A stretch of DNA of 64,000 nt from Morganella psychrotolerans (GCF_001676055.1 NZ_LZEX01000011.1:1-64000), one strand, 5' to 3'; shown: positions 21,250 to 32,007, counted from the stretch's first letter. Notes: generated from the sequence alone by a model not told the origin. Numbers and translations are program-made.

Positions 21250-21549
21250 GAAAATCATTAGCATCACAAATAATTATAGCGATATCATTGGGTAACCACG
21301 GATATCGTTAAATTATTTTGTATAGTTGATTTTTATTTCACCCGCTCAACTCAAATATCTGAGTATCATCATCGCTACAGCACATCTTACTGATTATCTC
21401 ACCCAAGGCGAATTTACGTAAAACCACCTATTCACCTTCCTGCCAAACAAGCTGAAAATACGCAGTCATTTCATAAGAAAATTTATCGTATTTCACTTTC
21501 TCTCAGTGTGACGGACTCCGCCGCACAACATCCGCAGGTCAGAATCAAT
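21250..21549. other. Intergenic region metF to autotransporter
   Basis: It holds one imperfect inverted repeat (GCGATATC and GATATCGT within 21270-21316) that may be the metF terminator, although no clear T run follows. Otherwise it is AT-rich, with no recognised gene. The autotransporter promoter should lie here. Confidence 0.4.
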
Positions 21550-23526
21550 ATGAAAAAATTAGTTTTAGTGTGTTTAATTGAAGCCGCATTGGCAGGGTAT
21601 TCTGTCGGGGCAGTGGCAGCACCGGCACATTTTACTGAAGAAGTAACTAATGGAACTGTTACAGGGGAAATAGTATCTTTTGATAAGACGCAGTCCGTAT
21701 CACAAAAGGGTATCATTAAAAATGGTGTTGTAAAAAATGAAGGCACCATCCGGGTTTATAACGGCGGTCATGCAGAAAATACAACCATTGATACTGACGG
21801 TCGTTTTGAGGTTGATGAAAAGGGCACAACAAATAAAACAACCATTCTGAATGGCGGGGAAATGATTGTATCCGCAGGAATAATACGGGATACAACTGTA
21901 CGTAACGGCGGAAGCCTTGACCTCAGTCTTAACAGCCAATCCAAAGGCCTTCTGCTGATTGAAAAAGGGGCTGATGTCGGTATTGATAACAATGACAATA
22001 CCGGCATGGATGTATCAACAAATAATCCACTCTCTCCGGCAAATATTTATATTGAACATGCAAAACTCATTGGCGATTTGGATATTCAGAGTGACTGGAG
22101 TGGTCAACCTGAAAACAATATTGCCCCGACTCCGTCAGTTCCCGGTCCTGCTTTTGTAACTACTATTGATAAGCTGGAAATGGCAGGCGGACGTTTGGGT
22201 ATGACAACTTACCAACCGGCAGCACAGGCAAACCGACTGGAAATTAAAAATCTTTCCGGGCAGGGGGATTTCTATATATCCACTCAACTGGCTGACAGTT
22301 GGGGTGACTTTATTAATATCAGCCAAAGTGCCACAGGAAAATTTGGAATTGAAGTTGAAGATACCGGCAAAGAACCAACAAAAATCACCAGCCTGAATGT
22401 CGTTCACGTCAACAGCGGTGATGCGGTATTCCGTCTGACCAATGATGATGGTGTTGTTGAAGCAGGAACTTATCAGTACGCTCTGAAGAAAAAACAGGAT
22501 GGTGAAAAAACTGACTGGTATTTACAGGGTAAACGCAAAGGCGATAAAGACACGGATACCGGGACTGATAACGGCAATGGCAACGGTGATAACGGTACAA
22601 CCGCACCGGTTCTGAGCTACAGCGCCAAAGGTGTTATGGCAATGGCTGCCGCACCGCGCCAGGTATTACAGGCAGAATCAGTTTCTCTGCAACAGCGTCT
22701 GGGGAATTACTACAGCAATCCGCAACATGGCTACGGATTATGGACACGCTACCTGCACGATGACACCCGCCTGAATGATAAACTCAACACCTCATTTAAA
22801 AACAAACTCGATGGCGTACAAATCGGGGTCGATAAACCGTTCCGCCTGGATGATTCCACTGTGCTTGTCGGCGTATTCACCGGTTTCAGCCGGACAAAAG
22901 TCAGCACAGATAGCTATGGCAGCGGAACAGTTGAAAGTTACCACGGCGGGCTCTATGCAACTTATCTGCATGACAATGGTTTCTATGCCGACGGAATGCT
23001 CAAAGGTAACCGTCTGGATAATGAAAACAACGGTCGGATGAAAAACGGCAGTTCTGCGCGTGGTGATTATCACCAAAACGCATTCACCGCGACAATTGAG
23101 AGCGGATTTAACTACGAAGTTGTTCCGGCACTGACTGTGCAGCCTTACGGCAAACTGCAATATGCCCGCATCGGCAGTGCAGATTATGAGCTGAATAACG
23201 GTATGCGTGCAGATGTTCACAGCGCAGACAGTTTACAGGGTGAAGCGGGGACATTGATCAGCACCTCATTTGATGTAAACAGTGCGGTACTGAAACCCTA
23301 TGCCCGCCTGGCAATTGTCCATGAATTCACAAAAGAGAATGATGTGACAATTAACCGCACCAAGACAGTCAGTAACGATTTCTCCGGCAGCACCGGTAAA
23401 TACGGTTTAGGTCTGGATGCACAGATCACACCACAGGCTGCATTCTATACTGAAATCAACTACCTGAATGGTAACAAAACAGAAACTCCTCTGCGTGCAG
23501 ATGTCGGTTTCCGTGTGCGTTTTTGA
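21550..23526 (+). CDS. Type Va autotransporter with a pertactin-like passenger
   Basis: A 658-residue surface or secreted protein. An N-terminal signal peptide (about 1-24, ending AVAA) is followed by a short passenger (about 25-340) rich in beta-helix-type repeats such as NGG and NEGTI. A Gly/Asn/Asp linker (about 345-365) precedes a C-terminal autotransporter beta-barrel (about 395-658) containing GYGLWTRYLHDD and VGVFTGFSRT and ending in RVRF, the aromatic terminus needed for BAM insertion. The start at 21550 is chosen because the signal peptide begins there. The passenger has no visible protease triad, so adhesion is possible but unproven. It lies between metF and ppc, a position lacking it in E. 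coli. Confidence 0.88.
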   Translation: MKKLVLVCLIEAALAGYSVGAVAAPAHFTEEVTNGTVTGEIVSFDKTQSVSQKGIIKNGVVKNEGTIRVYNGGHAENTTIDTDGRFEVDEKGTTNKTTILNGGEMIVSAGIIRDTTVRNGGSLDLSLNSQSKGLLLIEKGADVGIDNNDNTGMDVSTNNPLSPANIYIEHAKLIGDLDIQSDWSGQPENNIAPTPSVPGPAFVTTIDKLEMAGGRLGMTTYQPAAQANRLEIKNLSGQGDFYISTQLADSWGDFINISQSATGKFGIEVEDTGKEPTKITSLNVVHVNSGDAVFRLTNDDGVVEAGTYQYALKKKQDGEKTDWYLQGKRKGDKDTDTGTDNGNGNGDNGTTAPVLSYSAKGVMAMAAAPRQVLQAESVSLQQRLGNYYSNPQHGYGLWTRYLHDDTRLNDKLNTSFKNKLDGVQIGVDKPFRLDDSTVLVGVFTGFSRTKVSTDSYGSGTVESYHGGLYATYLHDNGFYADGMLKGNRLDNENNGRMKNGSSARGDYHQNAFTATIESGFNYEVVPALTVQPYGKLQYARIGSADYELNNGMRADVHSADSLQGEAGTLISTSFDVNSAVLKPYARLAIVHEFTKENDVTINRTKTVSNDFSGSTGKYGLGLDAQITPQAAFYTEINYLNGNKTETPLRADVGFRVRF

Positions 23527-23546
23527 TATCCCGGCACAGAACCAAG

Positions 23547-23569
23547 CTCCCGGTGAATTTCGCCGGGAG
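23547..23569 (+). terminator. Hairpin after the autotransporter gene
   Basis: CTCCCGGTGAATTTCGCCGGGAG forms a stable stem 20 bp past the stop, followed only by TTTG. The weak T tract makes it a moderate candidate. Confidence 0.6.
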
Positions 23570-23682
23570 TTTGACAGCTAAATAATAACAACCGGTATCA
23601 ATACTTATTCTATGAATTGTTTTGCACAGACTCCAGTTGATTAACTTCAGCCCTGTATAATAACGGACCACCTTGATCACAA

Positions 23683-24273
23683 TTAATCGCATGTGCCAAT
23701 AATATGCCGGAAATAACGTCTTTTTTTTATATTATCCGCATAGCGTTCAACTATCTCTGCGTATTCTGTCCGCCGGATATGTTCACTGCCTGAGCCCTTT
23801 TCTGCCATCTCCAGTACTGCCCGTATTTTTCCCTGCATCTCTGGTGATGTGTCCGGCTTATGTAGTTGCTTGCTTAGCATGTCATACAATTCCTGTGCGG
23901 AGTACTCTGATGCTTTCAGAGCAGACAATTTGCCAATAGATGCACTGCCGGGTACACCAGTTTCACTTCTGGCAAGGATCTTATCGGGCAGTTCCATGTC
24001 GAGTTTTGCTGCGCATTTCCCTGTAAAGCCTGATGTGTAGTATTCCGGTTTCACCAGCGCTTTCGCCAACAATGCGCCGCACGCTTTCATTATATTATGG
24101 TCTTTCTGTGTGCTGCACCCTGTGGAGAATGTCTTACAACTGTTCACAACAGAAACAAACTTATCCGCTACTGTCTGAAGAAAATGACGGTTGTCCGTTG
24201 TAATCTGATTTACCGGTGTTTCATGAGCCGGCTGCTGCGCTATTGCACTTAATTGCATTTTTTCATTCCTCAT
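23683..24273 (-). CDS. Unrecognised protein, possibly truncated by a poly-A tract
   Basis: A 196-residue protein with no family I recognise. The N-terminus is polar, with no signal peptide or membrane helix; the middle has Cys-containing helices (VVNSCKTFSTGCS, IMKACGALL); the C-terminal half is helical and charged. An alternative start is Met6 (24258). An A8 run (T8 on the plus strand, 23721-23728) precedes the last 12 residues. With seven A's the frame would instead continue DVISGILLAHAINCDQGG and stop at 23610, adding about 26 residues. Composition and position beside the autotransporter suggest horizontal acquisition. A secreted effector is possible, but nothing shows it. Confidence 0.55.
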   Translation of the reverse strand: MRNEKMQLSAIAQQPAHETPVNQITTDNRHFLQTVADKFVSVVNSCKTFSTGCSTQKDHNIMKACGALLAKALVKPEYYTSGFTGKCAAKLDMELPDKILARSETGVPGSASIGKLSALKASEYSAQELYDMLSKQLHKPDTSPEMQGKIRAVLEMAEKGSGSEHIRRTEYAEIVERYADNIKKRRYFRHIIGTCD

Positions 24274-24414
24274 TTAATAAAAATCAGGCTAATAATAAGG
24301 AACGAACCGGACACCGTATTTTAATAAATCACCATTTACTTATGACTGAAAAATACGGGTGGCACGCCTCAGCATGTAACCCGTCCGGTAAACACAGAGT
24401 GAAGAATGACCTGA

Positions 24415-24750
24415 TTACGAAAATTCTTTAAAGGCTTTCAGGGTATTCGCCGCATACATCATTGACGGCCCGCCGCCCATAGCAACCGCAACACCCAGCG
24501 CTTCCGCCAGTTCCTGCTCTGTAATACCCAGATCGACCAGGGTTTTGGTATGAAAACCAATGCAACCATCACAACGGTTTGCCACCGCAATCCCGATAGC
24601 AATCAGCTCTTTGGTTTTTTTATCTAATGCGCCGTCTGCTGTACTGCTGCCGATAAGAGCAGAAAACGCTTTCATCACATCCGGAACTTGTTTACCAAAT
24701 TCCTGCATATTACCGGAAATATCATTTATCACTTCTTTGTAGTAAGACAT
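24415..24750 (-). CDS. Carboxymuconolactone decarboxylase / AhpD-like protein
   Basis: A 111-residue helical protein with the CxxC redox motif CDGCIGFH (about 48-55) and the AhpD/CMD helical segment that follows. Small proteins of this type are often thiol-based peroxidase partners; a true decarboxylase role is unlikely given the CxxC motif. It starts at ATG 24750, with an AAGGA site upstream. No operon partner is apparent: ppc lies downstream with its own terminator between them. Confidence 0.8.
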   Translation of the reverse strand: MSYYKEVINDISGNMQEFGKQVPDVMKAFSALIGSSTADGALDKKTKELIAIGIAVANRCDGCIGFHTKTLVDLGITEQELAEALGVAVAMGGGPSMMYAANTLKAFKEFS

Positions 24751-24863
24751 CAATTTTTATCCTTATTATAGATAGGCCAATACAATATACATTATTATAT
24801 AATGTTTTTTTTAATATTATATGTGATAGCTACGACAAATTAAGATATCAACCCAATTTTCCG

Positions 24864-24896
24864 GGATAAAAAAATGGCCGCAATTGCGACCATTTT
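24864..24896 (-). terminator. ppc terminator
   Basis: AAAATGGTCGCAATTGCGGCCATTTTTTT on the minus strand: a strong hairpin with a T run, 28 bp after the ppc stop. Confidence 0.9.
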
Positions 24897-24924
24897 CGGG
24901 GAGATAGTATAAATATGGCTGTAA

Positions 24925-27558
24925 TCAGCCGGTATTTCGCATTCCGGCAGCAATACCTGCGATAGTGACCATCAGTGCCTGTTCTACCTGCGGATCGGAC
25001 TGTTCACATTCGCGTGAACGATGCAAAAGCTCTGCCTGAAGGACATTCAGCGGATCCGTATAAACATTACGCAGTGCAATTGATTCGGCAATCCATGGCA
25101 GATCAGCCATCAGACACTCATCTTTGGAGATGGTCAGGACACTCTTAATATCCTGCGATAACTGCTGACGTAATTTTTGACCCAACGGCCACAAACGTGG
25201 CTCCACCAGGCGCTGGTCATAATATTCCGCCAGCCATAAATCGACTTTTGCAAACACCATTTCCAGCATCCCGACCCGGGTTTTAAAGAACGGCCACTGG
25301 TGATACATCTCTTCCAGTACGCGCTGATTACCTTCATCCACCGCTGTCTGCAATGCAGCACCCGCACCCAGCCAGGCCGGCAGCATCAGACGATTTTGCG
25401 ACCAGGCAAAAATCCACGGAATAGCACGGAGAGTTTCCACGCCGCCGGTCGGACGGCGTTTTGCCGGACGCGAACCCAGCGGCAATTTAGCCAGTTCCTG
25501 CTCCGGTGTTGCCGAACGGAAGTACGGGACAAAATCCGGCTGCTCGCGGACATAGTCACGATACATGTCACAAGATACTTCTGAGAGCCTTTCCATAATC
25601 ACGGCCCATTCCGGTTTTGGCTCCGGCGGCGGCAGAAGATTAGCTTCCAGGCTGGCACTGGCATACATCGCCAGGCTGCTGATAGTGACCTGTGGCAAAC
25701 CAAATTTAAAGCGGATCATCTCGCCCTGCTCAGTGACACGCAGTCCGCCTTTCAGGCTTCCCGGCGGCTGTGAAAGCAGTGCTGCGTGTGCAGGTGCGCC
25801 CCCGCGTCCGATAGTGCCCCCGCGTCCGTGGAACAGGGTGAGTGTCACACCTTCCCGGTCGCAGACTTTAATCAGTGCATCCTGTGCGCGGTATTGTGCC
25901 CAGGACGCTGCCATAACACCCGCATCTTTGGCGGAATCCGAATAGCCGATCATCACCATCTGCCGGTTATTGATCAGGTTACGATACCAATCGATGCTCA
26001 GCAGGCGGGTTATCACGCTTTCCGCATTATTCAGGTCATCAAGCGTCTCAAACAGCGGCGCCACCGGTAATGTGACCGGGCAGCCTGACTCTTTAAGCAG
26101 AAGTTTGACCGCCAGTACATCAGATGGCACTTTCGCCATTGAGATAACATAAGATGCCACAGAATTTTCCGGTGATTCGGCGATCACGCGGCAGGTATCA
26201 AACACTTCACGGGTTTCATTGCTGCACTGCCAGTTAAGCGGCACAAGCGGACGTTTGGATTGCAGCTCGCGCAGTAAAAATTCCTGTTTTTCCGCTTCCG
26301 GCCAGGCTGCGTAATCACCCAGTCCGAGAAATTGTGTCAGTTCAGAAAGTGCTTCTGTATGGCGGGTGCTTTCCTGGCGCACATCAATACGCACCAGTTG
26401 CAGCCCGAAACAGCGGATCCGGCGCAGTGTATCCAGTAATTGCCCGTTAGCAATAATCTTCATGCCGCACTGCACAAGAGACTGGTAACACAGATACAAC
26501 GGCTCCCACAGATCTTCGTTGTCCGTCATCAGGTTATCCGGCTCAATAACCAGTTCCCCTGCCAGACGGCGCTCCAGATAATCCAGTGTGCTTTTCAGGC
26601 GGGCGCGTAACTGTTTGGTTATCACGCGGTACGGCTCTGCGGCATCCTCACCCACGCGCTCACGCAATGCAGGTGAGCACTCACTCATGGAAAGTTCGGA
26701 CACCAGCACCTGAATATCATTATAAAAAAGATCGGCTGCTTTCCAGCGGCTCAGCAACAGGACATGACGGGTAATATCGGCTGTCACATTCGGGTTACCA
26801 TCGCGGTCACCGCCCATCCAGGATGTAAAGCGGATCGGGGCGGCTTCCACGGCAAGGTTATAATCCAGTGAGGCTTCCAGTTGCTCATTGAACTCGCGCA
26901 GAAATGCCGGTACACCTTCCCACAGGCTGTTTTCAACAACCGCAAAGCCCCATTTCGCTTCATCAATCGGCGTCGGGCGATCTTTACGGATTTCATCTGT
27001 ATGCCAGGCCTGGGCGACCAGCTGACGCAGGCGGCGCATAATGCGGTCGTGCTCATAATCCGCCAAATCATCATGATCCAGCTGAGCCAGGCAGGTATTC
27101 ACCGCCACCAGCTTATGAATCAATGTGCGGCGGGCAATTTCAGTCGGGTGCGCGGTCAGAACCAGCTCGATGGAAAGCGAATCAACCGCTTTGCGCATCT
27201 CTTCATTGCTGAAGTTTTTTGCTTTCAATTGATCAAATAACGAGGCCAGCGCCACCGGGTTACTGGCGGCTTCGCCGTGCGGCGAAATGCTGTGATACTG
27301 CTCAGCCACGTTGGTTAAATTCAGGAACTGGTTGAATGCACGGGCAACCGGCAGCAGTTCATCATTGGATAAATTTTGCAGTGTCAGCAGCAATTTCTGG
27401 CGCTGAATTTCATTACCGGCCTGTGATGCTTTGGACAGCTTGCGGATGGATTCTACTTTTTCCAGAATATCCTCACCCTGCGCCTCTTTGATGGTGTCTC
27501 CGAGAAGCTTGCCGAGCATACTGACGTTACTGCGCATTGCAGAATATTGTTGATTCAT
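24925..27558 (-). CDS. ppc: Phosphoenolpyruvate carboxylase Ppc
   Basis: Anaplerotic conversion of PEP and bicarbonate to oxaloacetate in the cytoplasm. The 877-residue product (E. coli 883) has the catalytic His motif VLTAHPTE (about 133-140), [10 protein letters not shown], the Arg-rich [14 protein letters not shown] (about 574-587) and the conserved C-terminal MRNTG. It is transcribed alone. Confidence 0.98.
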   Translation of the reverse strand: MNQQYSAMRSNVSMLGKLLGDTIKEAQGEDILEKVESIRKLSKASQAGNEIQRQKLLLTLQNLSNDELLPVARAFNQFLNLTNVAEQYHSISPHGEAASNPVALASLFDQLKAKNFSNEEMRKAVDSLSIELVLTAHPTEIARRTLIHKLVAVNTCLAQLDHDDLADYEHDRIMRRLRQLVAQAWHTDEIRKDRPTPIDEAKWGFAVVENSLWEGVPAFLREFNEQLEASLDYNLAVEAAPIRFTSWMGGDRDGNPNVTADITRHVLLLSRWKAADLFYNDIQVLVSELSMSECSPALRERVGEDAAEPYRVITKQLRARLKSTLDYLERRLAGELVIEPDNLMTDNEDLWEPLYLCYQSLVQCGMKIIANGQLLDTLRRIRCFGLQLVRIDVRQESTRHTEALSELTQFLGLGDYAAWPEAEKQEFLLRELQSKRPLVPLNWQCSNETREVFDTCRVIAESPENSVASYVISMAKVPSDVLAVKLLLKESGCPVTLPVAPLFETLDDLNNAESVITRLLSIDWYRNLINNRQMVMIGYSDSAKDAGVMAASWAQYRAQDALIKVCDREGVTLTLFHGRGGTIGRGGAPAHAALLSQPPGSLKGGLRVTEQGEMIRFKFGLPQVTISSLAMYASASLEANLLPPPEPKPEWAVIMERLSEVSCDMYRDYVREQPDFVPYFRSATPEQELAKLPLGSRPAKRRPTGGVETLRAIPWIFAWSQNRLMLPAWLGAGAALQTAVDEGNQRVLEEMYHQWPFFKTRVGMLEMVFAKVDLWLAEYYDQRLVEPRLWPLGQKLRQQLSQDIKSVLTISKDECLMADLPWIAESIALRNVYTDPLNVLQAELLHRSRECEQSDPQVEQALMVTIAGIAAGMRNTG

Positions 27559-28242
27559 ACGACCTCTGGCCCTTATTGACGGCAGAATCCTATGACTGCC
27601 GGTTGAGGAACCTTCATCCGGCAGTTATCGAGCCTGTACATCTTCGTGATTTTATACGGCGGATTAATTTTTTATTTTGTGACGCCGTTCCCTTGCAATT
27701 ATCTCTTGCCCTATATTCATATCAAAAAAAACCGGCATTGAAAGGACTTTATCAGATTTAATTGCGCAGAAGATGTAATCCGCAACACCGGCTGACATCG
27801 CAATATCGGGTAAAACCCTGTCTGACCAGCATAATGAAAGGGAAACACTGAACCGGCAGACAGATATCGCGAATTAAGGCAAAAATAATAACGATTCAGC
27901 ACACAAATAAATAATCAGGATCCGGGTAAAAAATTCAGCGGGGGGTAAGCAGAAGGCTGGTCTGTGCGGTGGCGGGGCTGAAAATAATAACGGGATACAA
28001 TTAATTCCGTTAATTGTATCCCGTCGGGTTCGTTTCTGTCCTCAGGCTGACATCCTGTCAGAAAAAGCACATCCGGTGCATATCCATTTACCACAACATC
28101 CTGTCGTGGCCATCATCCATGACGATTATATGTCCGTTCTGAAACATCACCATGTGCTATTTATATCAAGACTAAACAGTAATTTTAATAAGACAATTCC
28201 CGTTATAGCAACAAATTATCTTTTATTGTTCTTTTTTGGACT
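27559..28242. other. Intergenic region between ppc and metL
   Basis: About 680 bp without a convincing gene. A perfect 14-bp-stem palindrome (27991-28023, CGGGATACAATTAA with its complement) is not followed by T's and is unexplained. A 71-codon frame at 28076-28291 runs into the ERIC element and shows no homology or RBS, so it is not called. The ppc promoter should lie near 27560-27700. Confidence 0.5.
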
Positions 28243-28305
28243 ATCACCTTATTCATTCAAACTGCAAATTCGTCAGCTGCATCCTGAATGACACCCGGCC
28301 TGTAT
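28243..28305. repeat. Degenerate short ERIC element downstream of metL
   Basis: ACCTTATTCATTCAAACTGC ... GCATCCTGAATGAC matches the arms of the 60-bp ERIC copies at 15591 and 50262, with several mismatches at the right end. It abuts the metL stop and may act as its 3' hairpin. Confidence 0.7.
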
Positions 28306-28308
28306 ACA

Positions 28309-30747
28309 TCACAGCAGCTGCGCCAGCCGGTTTAAATCTGACTGAATCGCACCGGCGGTAACATCACGCCCGGCACCCGGTCCGCGGATAACCAGCGGGT
28401 TATCACGATACCAGCGGCTTTCAACCGCAAAAATATTATCTCCCGGCAACAGTGATGCCAACGGATGATCCGGACGCACAGCTTCCACACCAACCCGCGC
28501 TTTGCCGTTTGCATCAAAGCGCGCCACATAGCGCAGCACCATATCCATTTCACGGGCAGCTTCCAGACGGCAGATCATTTGCTCATTCATTGCTGTCACA
28601 TTTTCAAAGAAATGATCGGTGTTGCCGCTGCGTGCCTCCGGTGGTACAAGCGATTCCACGCGGACATCTTCCGGCTCAATTTCATACCCTGCTTCACGCG
28701 CCAGGATAATCAGTTTGCGCATAACATCCTGCCCGGATAAATCAATCCGCGGATCCGGCTCTGTCAGACCCTGCTGCCATGCCTGTTCGACCAATTCACT
28801 AAACGGTACTGAGCCGTCAAATTGCAGGAACAACCAGGAAAGCGTGCCGGAGAAGATCCCGCTGATCGCCAGAATACTGTCGCCGCTTTCATGCAGATCC
28901 CGTACGCAATGGTTGATCGGCAACCCCGCGCCGACGGTTGCGTTATACAGCCAGTGACGCCCGGTTTTACGGAATGCATCGCGGATCTGCCGGTATTCCC
29001 GGGTTTTTGCCGCTCCGGCTATTTTATTGGCACTGATAACATGAAAACCGTATGCTGCAAAATCGGCGTAATTGTCTGCCAGTGTCTGGCTTGCAGTTAA
29101 ATCAATAATCACCAGATCATCAAACGGATGATTGCGCATCCACAGATACAGCGACTCTTCATCGGCAAAAGGTTCGGCTTCTTCATTGAAGAATGCCAGC
29201 GCACGGCTCGGATCCAGCCCGTCATAGCTGAGCAGCGCCCGGCTGCTGTCCGCAACCCCTGCGAGGATAAATTCAAACCCGCTGCGGGCGGAAAGATTAC
29301 GCTGCTCGCGTGCAAACAATTCCAGCCAGCGGCTGCCGATATTGCCTTTACCAAAGACCATCAGGCCAATCTGTTTCTCTGCGCGGAACAAGCTCTGATG
29401 TAATCCCTGAATAACATGCCCGGTCTGGCGGGTGCGCAGAATAGCCACCAGGCTGATACCGTCTTCTGCCTGCCAGATAAACTCCACCGGCTGGTCGGTG
29501 AGCTGCTGATAAAAACGGTGGTAATGGAGCAGATTTTTGCACACACCCGCACCAACCAGTGCCACCAGCGCAAATCCGTCACGTAAAGTCAGTGTGCCGG
29601 GCAATCCTGCGCTCTCCAGCACATGCAATGCGCTGTCCGCAATTTCTGATGTATAACTAAGCTGAATAAGATTATCGTCATTATGTAACCCGACAGCCAG
29701 CGGGCGGATCTGGCTGCGTTTAAGCAGCAGATCAATACTTTTATAGCGCTCTTTTGCATTTTCCCCGACGGGCAGACGGATATCAATCAGACAGACATCA
29801 TCATGATTTGTCACGATTTTCGCACCGGTTCCGGAGGCCAGCACGCGTTCAATTTTTGTCGAGCCCTGCTCCGGCTGATAACTGCACCGCAACTGGAGAT
29901 CAATATCACTGGCAGAGACCGGCTGCAGGGTACGGGTATGCAGCACCGGGGCGGCAAGGCGCGCCAGTTCACTGGCTTCATCGAGGCGCAGCAGCGGCAG
30001 CAGACAGGCATCTTTGACTTTGCGCGGATCTGAGCTGTAGACCCCCGCCACATCACTCCAGATAGTGACTTTTTTCACACCCGCCAGCGCACCAACCTGA
30101 GTTGCAGAATAGTCACTGCCGTTACGACCGAGCAGTACTGTTTCACCCTGCCGGTTACGGGAGATAAACCCGGTCACCACGAGGCGCTTACCCGGATGAC
30201 GTGCCATCAGTTCCGCCAGCAGCGGCTGTGATTGTGCCGCATCCACTTCGGGCTGTGCCGCGCGCTCTGCGCAAAGGAATGTCCGCGCATCCAGCCATTG
30301 TGCCGCCATGCCCTGCTCCTGCAGTACCTGCGCCATCAGCCGGGCTGACCAGACTTCGCCGTGACCGACCACTTCAGCATAAACCGCATCTGTCAGCGGA
30401 TTTTCCAGCAGTGCTGCCAGCCGGTTAATATCATCCGTAAACTGAAATATCAGTACGTTTGCCTGAATCTCAGGCAGCAAGTCACAGATAAGGGAGGTCT
30501 GATAGCGGTGTAAGGTTTCCTGTGCCTGATGAGCAGCAAGGCGATCACTCTGGCTCAGTTTTACCCAGTTAATCAGCTGATTCGTTGTACTGCCCGCTGC
30601 GGACACCACCATCAAATCATCCGGTTCGCTGTAATTTGCCATAATATTCGCCACGCGCAGATAGCATGTTGCATCTGCCAGGCTGCTGCCGCCGAATTTA
30701 TGTAACTGACGCCCTTTTTCTGACTCATCAATCGCCAAAGCACTCAT
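28309..30747 (-). CDS. metL: Bifunctional aspartokinase II / homoserine dehydrogenase II MetL
   Basis: Catalyses the first and third steps of the aspartate pathway, serving methionine synthesis. The 812-residue product has an N-terminal aspartokinase domain (KFGGSSLADATCYLRVANI, about 17-35), central ACT-like sequence (about 310-440) and a C-terminal homoserine dehydrogenase with the nucleotide fold VFGKGNIGSRWLE (about 462-474) and VGAGLPI. It lies 8 bp after metB in the same direction, forming metBL as in E. coli. Confidence 0.97.
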   Translation of the reverse strand: MSALAIDESEKGRQLHKFGGSSLADATCYLRVANIMANYSEPDDLMVVSAAGSTTNQLINWVKLSQSDRLAAHQAQETLHRYQTSLICDLLPEIQANVLIFQFTDDINRLAALLENPLTDAVYAEVVGHGEVWSARLMAQVLQEQGMAAQWLDARTFLCAERAAQPEVDAAQSQPLLAELMARHPGKRLVVTGFISRNRQGETVLLGRNGSDYSATQVGALAGVKKVTIWSDVAGVYSSDPRKVKDACLLPLLRLDEASELARLAAPVLHTRTLQPVSASDIDLQLRCSYQPEQGSTKIERVLASGTGAKIVTNHDDVCLIDIRLPVGENAKERYKSIDLLLKRSQIRPLAVGLHNDDNLIQLSYTSEIADSALHVLESAGLPGTLTLRDGFALVALVGAGVCKNLLHYHRFYQQLTDQPVEFIWQAEDGISLVAILRTRQTGHVIQGLHQSLFRAEKQIGLMVFGKGNIGSRWLELFAREQRNLSARSGFEFILAGVADSSRALLSYDGLDPSRALAFFNEEAEPFADEESLYLWMRNHPFDDLVIIDLTASQTLADNYADFAAYGFHVISANKIAGAAKTREYRQIRDAFRKTGRHWLYNATVGAGLPINHCVRDLHESGDSILAISGIFSGTLSWLFLQFDGSVPFSELVEQAWQQGLTEPDPRIDLSGQDVMRKLIILAREAGYEIEPEDVRVESLVPPEARSGNTDHFFENVTAMNEQMICRLEAAREMDMVLRYVARFDANGKARVGVEAVRPDHPLASLLPGDNIFAVESRWYRDNPLVIRGPGAGRDVTAGAIQSDLNRLAQLL

Positions 30748-30755
30748 GGTTACCC

Positions 30756-31916
30756 TTACCCCTTAGTCACTGACTGAAATGCGTGCTCCAGGGCCGCAGT
30801 CAAATCACCGCTGTCCTCGATCCCCGCAGAAATACGTAATAATGTATCTGAAATTCCCGCAGCCCTACGTGCCTGCTCCGGCATACCTGCGTGTGTCATG
30901 GTCGCCGCATGAGAAATCAGTGTTTCCACACCACCTAATGACTCTGCTAGTGTAAAGAGAGACAGGTGAGATAAAAAGCGGGAAATCGTCGCAATGTCCC
31001 CATTAATTTCAAAACTGAGCATTGCGCCGAATCCTTTCTGCTGTTTTGCGGCCAGTGCATGCCCGGGATGTGTCTCCAGTCCCGGATAATAAATTTTTTT
31101 CACCATAGGCTGTTGTGCCAGGCAGGCTACAATGGCGCGGGCATTTTCCTCCTGCAACCGGATACGCGGAACCAGTGTGCGTATTCCGCGCAGCAGCAGA
31201 TAACTGTCAAACGCGCCCAGCGTAACGCCGATATTATTCGCCCACCAGCTCAGTGTTTCGGTATGCTCTTCTGACGCCGCAATCACCACGCCCGCCACCA
31301 CATCAGAATGCCCGTTCAGATATTTTGTGCAGGAGTGAATAACAAAATCCGCCCCCAGCGCCAGCGGCTGCTGTAACACCGGGCTCAGAAACGTATTATC
31401 TGCCGCAACCAGCGCACCCGCCTGATGTGCCTTTTCACTGACCGCTGCAATATCCGTTATCCGCAGCAACGGATTACCCGGCGTTTCAATCAATACCAGT
31501 TTTGGTTTTTCCGCCAGTGCAGCACTAAGCGCGGCATCATCATTCATATCCGTAAAACGGACAGAAAAATGCCCGCGCTGCTGACAACTGTCCAGCAGCC
31601 GGTAAGTACCGCCGTAACAGTCATGAGGTGCAACGATCACATCGCCCGGTGACAAAAAAACCGTAAACAGCAGATGCAGCGCCGACATACCACTGCTGGT
31701 CACGACAGCCCCGGCACCGCCTTCCAGCTCTGCCAGCGTGCGCCCGGTAATATCCCGTCCGGGATTGCCACGGCGCGAATAGTCATGCTCACGCGGGCGG
31801 CCAAATTCCGGAAAATTATAGGTTGATGAGAGATAAACCGGCGGCACAACACAGCCAAACTGGTGCTCCTCATTAAGTCCGTTATGTATTGCCGCAGTGG
31901 CGGGTTTGCGCGTCAT
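30756..31916 (-). CDS. metB: Cystathionine gamma-synthase MetB
   Basis: PLP enzyme joining O-succinylhomoserine and cysteine. The 386-residue product matches E. coli MetB. The PLP lysine lies in SCTKYLNGHSD (about residue 198), with YSRRGNPGRD near the N-terminus and SLGGVETLISH near the C-terminus. First gene of metBL, divergent from metJ, with met boxes in between. Confidence 0.97.
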   Translation of the reverse strand: MTRKPATAAIHNGLNEEHQFGCVVPPVYLSSTYNFPEFGRPREHDYSRRGNPGRDITGRTLAELEGGAGAVVTSSGMSALHLLFTVFLSPGDVIVAPHDCYGGTYRLLDSCQQRGHFSVRFTDMNDDAALSAALAEKPKLVLIETPGNPLLRITDIAAVSEKAHQAGALVAADNTFLSPVLQQPLALGADFVIHSCTKYLNGHSDVVAGVVIAASEEHTETLSWWANNIGVTLGAFDSYLLLRGIRTLVPRIRLQEENARAIVACLAQQPMVKKIYYPGLETHPGHALAAKQQKGFGAMLSFEINGDIATISRFLSHLSLFTLAESLGGVETLISHAATMTHAGMPEQARRAAGISDTLLRISAGIEDSGDLTAALEHAFQSVTKG

Positions 31917-31983
31917 ACCGCTGTTCCTCTCAATAACCTGGTCAATGACCTGAATGAGATATCAGCATATCCTCAGCTTATTT

Positions 31984-32007
31984 AGACGTCAATATGTCTG
32001 GACATCC
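31984..32007. promoter_or_regulatory. Met boxes in the metB-metJ divergent promoter
   Basis: Three consecutive octamers, AGACGTCA, ATATGTCT and GGACATCC, match the AGACGTCT consensus at 5 to 7 positions. They imply MetJ control of metBL and of metJ itself. Confidence 0.8.

Noticed and set aside
28076-28291. 71-codon frame between ppc and metL
   Set aside because: It reads into an ERIC element, lacks an RBS and shows no family features.
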